In this document: positions 57,246 through 64,000 of the stretch, in pieces | How positions within the stretch are numbered: the stretch's first letter is position 1 | Layout: each line of letters opens with the position of its first letter | Notes under the pieces: generated by a model | The model's input: the letters and a program-made list of their open reading frames with translations, nothing else | What the model was told of the DNA's origin: nothing | Database searches by the model: none | Position numbers and translations under genes: made by a program | NCBI GenBank assembly: GCA_951213105.1 | Contig: OX578135.1 | Coordinates: 167,267,989-167,331,988 of the forward strand | Length of the DNA: 64,000 nucleotides | Direction: 5' to 3' | Source of the DNA: Amaurobius ferox | Lineage: Eukaryota > Arthropoda > Arachnida > Araneae > Amaurobiidae

Positions 57246-58219
57246 TCTGATGTGGGCAGCACATGACTTTTCTTATGCAATGAATTTACTACTTTTAAAG
57301 TTAAAAAAATGTTATTCTTATAGTAGATACTTATATTCTTTCTAAGATATTGAATTTTCTTCAATTAGTCGTCATTTTCATTGATTTAGCGTCATTTTTA
57401 TCTATTTGGCGAAATTTTCGTTAATTTGGCAACATTTAAAAATCTCGCCAAGTTGGCGGCATTCCGCTAAATTCGTCGCCAAAATCTCGCCAAGCGTTAT
57501 GGACGGAGAAATAAGTTATTCTTACAGTAGATAAATGATTATTGGCATTCAAATACAAAAGTATTACGCAAAGTACATTTTCTCGTGAGTGGAAAGAGTT
57601 AGATCTACGAGAATGATGTCACCAAATTTATTGCATGATATTACATATGAAAAGTAAACACGTTTCTTAACAGTTAATATTTTTCTTTCATTTATGGGAT
57701 TTTTTGATAAATTTATTTGAAAAATGTACAATATCTCGAGAATGGTTCATGTTAGCGTTCTAAAATTTATGTCAATCGTTTTCTATGAAAAAATTGCATA
57801 AGAAATGTCTATTTGCGTAATTTTATTAAGGGTTTTAATTTTTTGATGATTTTTTCAAAATTTCACCCGAAAATTTAGGGGGGTTCTGAACATTCGATTG
57901 TGTTTTAAAACAACAGGCTTCCAGTATTCACGGATTGTGATTTTTGTACCAAATTTTATTCGAATCGCTCCATTTTTTCGTGAGATATCTTCTCCAGAGT
58001 CTCACTGACACGCACACATACTTACACACACACACACACATACTTTCACATATACACACAGACTTTCACACACACACACACACACACACACAGACATCAC
58101 CTCAAAAATGTTCGATTCGTGATCAGGGATGCTTGAAACGTGCTCTCCCGTCGACAACTCGAATTCGAATTTTCGATCCCGACACAATACTTTCCTTATA
58201 CATTATGTATATAAGGAAA
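57246..58219 (+). mobile_element. Family C element
   Basis: Head TCTGATGTGGGCAGCACATG at 57246; CGCCAAGTTGGCGGC at about 57447 and CGCCAAGCGTTATGGAC at about 57488. A CA microsatellite lies at 58010-58092. The TCGA palindrome is at 58151-58176, and the terminal hairpin ACTTTCCTTATACAT..ATATAAGGAAA ends at about 58219. A family B head follows within ten bases. Confidence 0.9.
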
Positions 58220-58225
58220 TAAACA

Positions 58226-59040
58226 ATTGATGTGAGGAGAACATGACTTTCTCCTTAGACTCAAATTTATTTTCTCTTTCTCTCCTTTAATAATTCATTA
58301 AATTGAGATAATATGCACAAAATAACATGCATGATTATTTTAAATGACACTGGCTGTGCCCCTCTTAAATCAATTTTCGTTCTCATTTGGTAACTGGAAG
58401 TATTTTCAAAGGATGCGTAGCAAAAGTGCGAAAAAATTAAAATATTTCGAGAACGGTTAATCCTAGAGTAATGATTGATTTCATCATTTTCATCGTCAAA
58501 AATTATGTAAAAAACAAGCATTTAATCTATACATTTGAGCATATATATTCTTTTATTTTAGTCTGACAATTTTTGCGGACCACTTTGCAATAAAAAGCAG
58601 AGTTTTTTCCCCCCAAATTTTACCAAAATCTAATCATCACCAAGAGAACCTACAAACGGCTCATCTACCGAATTTGGTGAAATTTAGTCTGTTAGCTTTT
58701 AAGCTAGAGTGAATACATGCGATTTTTGAGGTTCCATTTCACAAAACTGCAAGGTTCTTTTTTCCCGAATATTACCAAGATCTAATCAGCGCCAGGGTAA
58801 CAAACAAGTGAATTACCTATAACATTTCATGAAATTTCGTCTATTAGTATTTGAGTTAGACACATAGACTTTGCACAGACAGACACGCACATAAAGATAC
58901 ACACACAGATGTTACGTTAAAATAGTTTTTCGTTTTCTAGAGGTCCCAAAATGTGTATATCCGTGGAAAACTCGAGTTGCGATTTTCGACCCGATTCCAA
59001 TACTTTCCCTATACATTAGCATGTATTGCAGGGAAAATAA
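58226..59040 (+). mobile_element. Family B element
   Basis: Head TTGATGTGAGGAGAACATGAC (58227), an internal doubled block with AATCTAATCA, a CACACACAGATG tract (about 58885-58910) and the terminal hairpin ACTTTCCCTATACAT..ATGTATTGCAGGGAAAAT at 59001-59038. Confidence 0.87.
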
Positions 59041-59043
59041 AAG

Positions 59044-59652
59044 TCTGATGTGGCCAGCACATGAGTTTCCCTGCAGACTTATATCCACGTTATCTTTATT
59101 TAAAATAAATTTAATTCACTTTTAATTCAATTTTCGTTCTCATTTGGTAACTAATTTTCAAAGGTGCCGTAGAGGAAATACGAAAAAACTAATGCATCTC
59201 GAGAACGGCTAATCCTAGTGTAATGGGGTTGATCTTATTCTTTTCATGGTTAAAAATTACGTATAAAACAATCATTTAATGAATATATTGGAGCATACGT
59301 AGTTTTTTATTTTAGATTTTGACGATTTTTGCGGGCCATTTCGCAAAAATAAGGGTTTTTTTTTTTATCCCGAATCGTACCCAAAACTAATCAGCACCAG
59401 ATTCGCCCACAAGTGATTTACCTACCAAATTTTATGAAATTTGGTCAATTAGTTTTTTAGTTAGAGTGGATACAAAATCTGCACAGACAGACAGACACAC
59501 AGACAGACACACACACAGACGTCACGCTAAAAATAGTTTTTTCGTATTCTAGAAGTCTCTAAACGCGTTGATCCATCGAAAACTCGAGTTGCGATTTTCG
59601 ACATGATTCCAATACTTTCCCTATACATTATCATGTATTGCAGGGAAAGTAA
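59044..59652 (+). mobile_element. Family B element, short copy
   Basis: Head TCTGATGTGGCCAGCACATG at 59044, with AGTTTCCCTGCA (59064-59075) complementary at 11 of 12 positions to TGCAGGGAAAGT (59639-59650), the right arm of the terminal hairpin. Only one of the two internal blocks is present. A CAGACAGACACACAGACAG tract lies at 59484-59520. Confidence 0.88.
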
Positions 59653-60059
59653 GAAGCACTTGACAAAAGATTTCACAGAAACATAATTACAGACAATGTA
59701 TCCACAGATGACTTCTTCGCGCCACAAGGCTCACCTGTGGACAAACAGTTCACTCTGTGCTCTTCAAATTCCTAGAAATCGAGATGAAACTGTCAAATAT
59801 CTCGGCTACGATTTGTACTAGAGTAATTGAGATAGTTTTATTTATTTCGTCATCAAATTTTACGTATACAACATATCTATGGATTAAATATTGATTCACA
59901 ATTTCCTAGAATTTAAATTCCATATTCTATTTATGTTTCTCGTTTGTCAATAATGTATTTTATTTATTTATTTTTTGTTAATTAGCCCGTCAAATGCGAA
60001 TCTGCTACTGTTTCAATAATTTGGTTAGTGTAAGTTTCCAAATGTGAGTACAGATAAAT
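59653..60059. other. Spacer with B-like traces
   Basis: TTTTATTTATTTCGTCATCA (about 59834) and nearby sequence resemble family B internally, too diverged to delimit. Confidence 0.35.
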
Positions 60060-60908
60060 ATCTTTCTTTCATAAAGCAAACGAACTTAATTGTACAACAG
60101 TATATGGATGCTTATTTAAAATGATACCGCATTTCCAGTTTCAATTCAATTTTTTCGTTCTCATATCGCGGCATGTCGTGTTTTCAAATGACGCCAAAAA
60201 TCTCGAGAACGGTTCATCTTACAGTAACGGAGCTGATCTTTTTCTTCGTAAAATTTACGTGTGAAATAAGCGCTCATTCAATACATTTAAGCATGTTTTG
60301 TTTTTGTCTCATATTTTGGCGACTTTTGAGGAGCCCATTTCGTAAAACAAGTAGGTTCTATATCTTCGAATCGTAGCAATATCTAACTAGTACCAGGGTG
60401 ATCCACAAAAGAATAACCTACCCAATATTGTGAAATTTATTATTATAGTTTTTGATTTAGAACGGATACATACATTGAGCAGGCACACAGAGAGAGAGAG
60501 AAGGGGGAGGGTAGGGCGAGCGGGAGAGGTAGTAGAACGAGAGAGAGGGGATAGAGCGAGAGAAAGAGGGAGTACAGCGAGAGAAAGAGGGGGTAGAGCG
60601 AGAGAAAGAGGTGGTAGAGCGAGAGAAAGAGGTGGTAGAGCGAGAGAAAGAGGTGGTAGAGCGAGAGAAAGAGGGGTAGAGCGAGAGGGTAGAGTAGAGA
60701 GAGGGGGTAGAGTGGAGAGAGGGGGTATAGTGGAGAAAGAGGGATAGAGCAAAAAGAGAGGGGTAGAGCAAAAGAGAGAGGGACTAGAGGGAGAGAGCAC
60801 GTTTAAAATAGATTTCTCGTGTTCTAGAGAGTAGATCTGTCGAAAACTTAAGTCCCGATATTCGACTTCTAATAATTTCCGTATTACCGTGTATTGTAGG
60901 AAAAGTTA
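60060..60908 (+). mobile_element. Family B element, decayed, with an expanded purine tract
   Basis: TTTCGTTCTCATAT, CTCGAGAACGGTTCAT and GGAGCCCATTTCGTAAAAC follow the family order. The 3-prime part TCGTGTTCTAGAG..TCGAAAACTTAAG and a weak hairpin (TTTCCGTATTACC..GTAGGAAAAGT) end at about 60908. The microsatellite position is filled by a GA-rich minisatellite of about 300 bp. The head is not preserved. Confidence 0.7.
60487..60795 (+). repeat. GA-rich minisatellite
   Basis: Purine-only or nearly so. Units of about 21 bp (GGTAGAGCGAGAGAAAGAGG) repeat about eight times at 60540-60690, with GA runs on either side. A frame reading Arg-Glu-Arg-Gly-Gly repeats results from the unit length being a multiple of three. 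Confidence 0.92.
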
Positions 60909-61299
60909 AAACCGGAGAAGTCTCTCAAAATGCTTTTAGTTTAAAAAAGAATTCTGAGCAAATACGCTGTGTCGCACCCATCTTATTTTGTGAGGGGGGA
61001 AAGGGGGGGCACTTTATATTCGAGAACGTTCTTCATTCTGAAGCCCTATTTATCATTTCTGGGGAATTCTTTTGAACGGGAATGGCATATAAATGAGATC
61101 TGTGTCAATAAAAGTTTACTATAAGGCAATGAATACAACTAGTGTTTTTTTTGTTTTTTTTTACGAAAATTTAAAAAACAGGCAAGTATCTGCTGAGTTG
61201 TTTATAGTGAGCTTATTCATTTCATTTTAGATCAAACACCATGAATACTTCAGAACGATGCAAGCCCTATAAATAATTTAGTTCGCATTTAAAAAAATC
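60909..61299. other. Spacer
   Basis: A G-rich stretch lies at 60992-61010. Nothing else recognised. Confidence 0.4.
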
Positions 61300-61924
61300 C
61301 CTTGACTTTCTCTACCAATTCAAATTCATTAATTGCACAAAATGGCACGGATACATATATACTAGATCCTGTTTACAGTTTGAATACATCTTTTTCATTT
61401 GGCAACATAACGTATTTTACAACGTCACCAGCCCTGAAAATTTCAAAAAAACTTATATATCTCGAAAACGATTTACTCTTGGAATAATGGATATCGTCTT
61501 AGTATTCATTTCATCGTCAAAAAGTACGTATTCAACAATATATAAATTAATTAATAATATGTAGTCTTTTATTTCATGTTTTGGCGGTATTTGTGGACCA
61601 TTTTATGAAACACGATCGGTTCTGATTTTGTGAATCGCATCAAAATCCTAACAACACGTGTTTTGGTAGTTACAACCTAAAACTGACTTATAACTACCAA
61701 ATTTTGTAAAATTTTATCAAATAGTTTTCGAGATAGAGAGGATACATGTATTGCACAGACAGAGAGTGTCTCTCTCGCACACGCATACAACTGTCATGTT
61801 AAAAAAGGTGTATTCGTGTTTTAGAGTGCTCTAAACGTGTAAATCCGTTAAAAACTCGAGTTCGGATTTTTGACACAATTCCAATACTTTTCTCATACAT
61901 TTCCATGTATTGCGTGGAAAGTAA
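61300..61924 (+). mobile_element. Family B element, decayed
   Basis: GACTTTCTCTACC near the start, CATTTGGCAACATAACG, CTCGAAAACG, TGGACCATTTTATG and ATCGCATCAAAATC in family order. The CACAGACAGAGAG tract is at 61753-61768, and the tail AATACTTTTCTCATACATTT and CCATGTATTGCGTGGAAAGT ends at 61924. Confidence 0.78.
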
Positions 61925-62098
61925 TGAACAAATGCATATATAATTATTTTAAATTGTTATGTTTTGTTTTCGAGTTAAAACATTAAAAGAAGTTAGCACG
62001 AACTGATCTCCAGGAAAATCCCTATGCCTGTTACTCTTACCAATTAAAATAATCATGCCCAATTTCATTTATCCTGGTCACAGATACACGGCCATATA
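61925..62098. other. Spacer
   Basis: Nothing recognised. It ends in TATA at the left end of the next transposon. Confidence 0.4.
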
Positions 62099-62489
62099 CA
62101 GAGTGTTCGCAAACTGTTTTGACAAATAAGAGGGGTGATAGTACCCATCAGGACGAATAATATTTACTATAGAACCTAGGGTCATATTCCACTCTGAGTG
62201 TCAGAAAAGAGTAACTTCAAAACACGTCTAACAAGTACAAGTCGCCACTTCGGACGACATGGCTGTCGCGCCGGAGAAATATCACATATCCAGAACATCA
62301 CCGTCAAGCATGTACTGTATGCAAATTTCCAGTGGCAAGAAGCAGCAGCTACCTTTGCAGCTGATTGACTGATCAAGGTTCAGTAGACAGCCAGTCAAAG
62401 CCAACATTGTTCTTTAAAAGTGGCACACCCTCCTCAATGCTTTTGATTAATACCGGGATAACAACGTCCGAAACGACTTTGGAAAGTCC

Positions 62490-63849
62490 ATGGCAGACTA
62501 CACATACGAGGAATTGGCATATATGCATCTAATGCACTGTCAAGCAAGTGGGAATGAACGCGAAGCACAAAGATTGTACCAGGAACGATTTCCGATGTGT
62601 CGTATGCCAAGCCACCCTACCTTCGCCAATTATCTCCAAGAGCGATGCGAGACGTGCGCAAAGTGTGCAAAAGCCGTAAATGAAAGAGCGTGTCTTGGAG
62701 AGATTTGCAGTAGCTTCTACAAGCACGCTAGAGGTTGCAGCCGACATTGGTGTGCTGAAGTGTTGAAAACCCAGACCACACGACAGACCCGAAGGCTTAC
62801 TGTTGCTAAGTGTGTGGCCGGGAACTTTATTTTAGATCCAAGAAGTTACATTACATATTAAAATTGAATCACAAAACAAGTAGTTACATCAAGACAAGCA
62901 AAAGATTGGCAACGACAAAACAAAACATAAGAACAATACAATACAGTACAGTACAATGCAATACAAGAGAGACAAAAGGCAGAAAATTGTAAAGAGGGAA
63001 AAACCCCGAAGGGAAAAAACCCTAACACAAAATACAAAAGGGAATACAGAAAAAGAAAAGGGACAAAGTTGGAAGACAATGTGTCACAATACGGTGTAGA
63101 ATGTTGTACATGAGGCACGAATGCACCCCATCCATGTGCAAACGGTTCAGTCTTTAAACGCAGATGACTATCCTCACAGGCTGGAGTTTATGAGGTGGAT
63201 GCTCCAGATGATTACTAACAATCCGCAGTTTTCTGCCTTACTGTTATTTAGTAATGAGGCCTCGTTTACCCGAGAAGGCATTTTCAACCCTCGCAATGCA
63301 CACGTCTGGGCTGAAAGCAATCCAAACGACACTGCCCCTCGTAAACACCAGCAGATATTTGCCATAAACATCTGGGCAGGTATCCTAGGTGATTAGCTGG
63401 TTGGCCCGTACCTGTTGCCCGAACTTTTGACCGGCCCAGCGTACTGTGTCTTCCTGTAGCAAGTGCTGCCCGGTTTATTGCAAGCTGTTCCGCTCACCAC
63501 ACAGAGAGTAATGTGGTTGTTACATAATGGAGCCCAATCACACTTTTCTAGTGCGGGCTGACACTTCTTGAATGCCACATATCCCGGACGGTGGATTGGA
63601 CGTAGTGGACCTGCGACTTAGCCTTCACGTTCACCGAACCTCAGCCCACTGGAGTTCTTCTTTTGGAGGCACATAAAATCATTGGTGTACGAGACGCCTG
63701 TGGACTCCGTAGAAAATCTCGTCACGAGAATCGTTGTTGCAGCGGGCAGGATGAACACGATACCAGGTGTCTTCGAGAGGGTGCGTCAGTCGTTCATTCG
63801 CAGGTGTGAATGTGTAACGGCACCCTTGGCCGTCACTTTGAGCATATAA
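62490..63849 (+). pseudogene. Transposase pseudogene with DUF4817-like N-terminus
   Basis: ATG at 62490 opens MADYTYEELAYMHLMHCQAS, followed by EREAQRLYQERFPMCRMPSH, the helix-turn-helix type called DUF4817 in arthropod transposons. After a frameshift, RVLERFAVASTSTLEVAADI (62689-62748) continues in another frame. The LINE tail then intervenes, and the protein resumes as NTV-stop-NVVHEARMHPIHVQ (63090-63150). In the DDE domain, LLFSNEASF, LHNGAQSHFS and RSPNLSPLEFFFW show Asn where relatives have Asp, at both early catalytic positions and in SPDL. It ends near 63849 (VTLSI). At least five in-frame stops are present. Confidence 0.88.
62754..63081 (-). mobile_element. LINE 3-prime end inserted in the transposase
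   Basis: On the minus strand a T-rich stretch (TTTTCTTTTTC, TTTTTTCCC) leads to AATAAAGTTCCCGGCCACAC, a loop, then GTGTGGTCTGGGTTTTCAAC. The stem GGCCACAC (62819-62812) with GTGTGGTC (62781-62774) has eight pairs including one G-U, and differs from the LINE stem at 10171 by matched changes. Protein on either side joins logically (VAADIGV with NTV), so this is an insertion. The boundaries are approximate and no duplication was found. Confidence 0.82.
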
Positions 63850-64000
63850 TTTGATTCTTTCTCTGGTGTAAATAAATGGGATTGTGCAACTTATGATTAC
63901 GTTAATTCTCCTCATTTTCACTGTTGAAAGCTCAACTTTAACTTTACGCTTTTCTGACAGTCAGAGTGGAATGCGACCCTAGGTTCCATAGTAAATATTG

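Larger units (their letters stand above)
62099..64000 (+). mobile_element. DUF4817-type Tc/mariner-like transposon, right end outside the window
   Basis: The left end reads CAGAGTGTTCGCAAACTG after TA. AATATTTACTATAGAACCTA at about 62159, continuing to CTGAGTGTCAGAAAAG, is inverted at 63954-64000 (CTTTTCTGACAGTCAGAGTG, ..TAGGTTCCATAGTAAATATT), so the inner part of the right terminal repeat is present and the last 60 or so bases lie beyond the window. The transposase inside is dead, and a LINE tail of about 330 bp splits it. Confidence 0.88.

Noticed and set aside
60387..60800. Arg-Glu-Arg-Gly-Gly and Ser-Arg-Ser-Thr repeat proteins
   Set aside because: Both strands of a 21-bp purine minisatellite stay open because the unit is a multiple of three.

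Overview
This is an AT-rich eukaryotic window (roughly two-thirds A+T) made almost entirely of transposable-element debris. I see no intact host gene. The one possible host coding exon lies near 18.8 kb and is weak. The mix (tRNA-derived SINEs, Jockey-type and RNase H-bearing LINEs, a Penelope-like element, Tc1-like and DUF4817-type transposons, hAT- and piggyBac-like MITEs, a Ty3-type solo LTR, dense CA, TA and CAGA microsatellites) fits an arthropod, plausibly a chelicerate such as a spider. The organism call is inference.

The most abundant residents are three related non-autonomous families, named here A, B and C, with about 20 copies or remnants on both strands. Each has a 5-prime head with a small hairpin, a subterminal motif containing ACTTTCC, a microsatellite near the 3-prime end (CAGA in A, CACAGA or CA in B and C), and a terminal 3-prime hairpin. 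In B and C the head motif is the inverted repeat of the right arm of that family's own hairpin, and the two differ together between families. This resembles Helentron-associated (HINE or DINE-like) elements.

The second theme is a LINE/SINE partnership. An RNase H-bearing LINE (8356-10225), a tRNA-derived SINE family (2466, 7391-8355, 11087, 19248, 45125, 52784) and several very short insertions (11722, 37203, 42461, 44287, 62754) all end in the same kind of 3-prime stem-loop. The flanks are constant (CCCGGCC before, GGTCTGGGTC after) and the stem changes in a paired way. Four insertions consist of little more than this hairpin, yet carry target-site duplications of 11-15 bp.

Layout: 1-3460 family A and B copies, one hosting a SINE; 4320-7353 a Jockey LINE with a 19-bp duplication; 7391-10245 a SINE tetramer with a LINE inserted in it; 11.1-11.8 kb a SINE and a hairpin micro-insertion; 12.6-13.0 kb an AATATTGG-rich element; 14.7-15.8 kb a C copy; 16.7-17.3 kb a solo LTR; 17.35-18.37 kb a 160-bp higher-order satellite; 18.75 kb the possible exon; 20.6-28.3 kb A and C copies; 29.85-31.69 kb a dead Tc1-like transposon; 32.1-35.6 kb a B copy and an AATATTGG element hosting an A copy; 36.4-37.1 kb a foldback MITE; 37.7-41.2 kb C, A and B copies plus a hAT-like MITE; 42.3-47.3 kb three C copies on the minus strand and a piggyBac-like MITE; 48.3-50.0 kb a Penelope-like pseudogene; 50.1 kb a second LTR; 52.8-53.1 kb a SINE joined to a 5S rRNA fragment; 54.3-61.9 kb more C and B copies, three of them end to end; 62.1 kb to the window end a dead DUF4817-type transposon split by a LINE tail.

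Nothing here forms an operon or pathway. The sequence records successive insertion, nesting, tandem duplication and decay. All calls come from reading the sequence, and family names rest on remembered motifs, not on a search.
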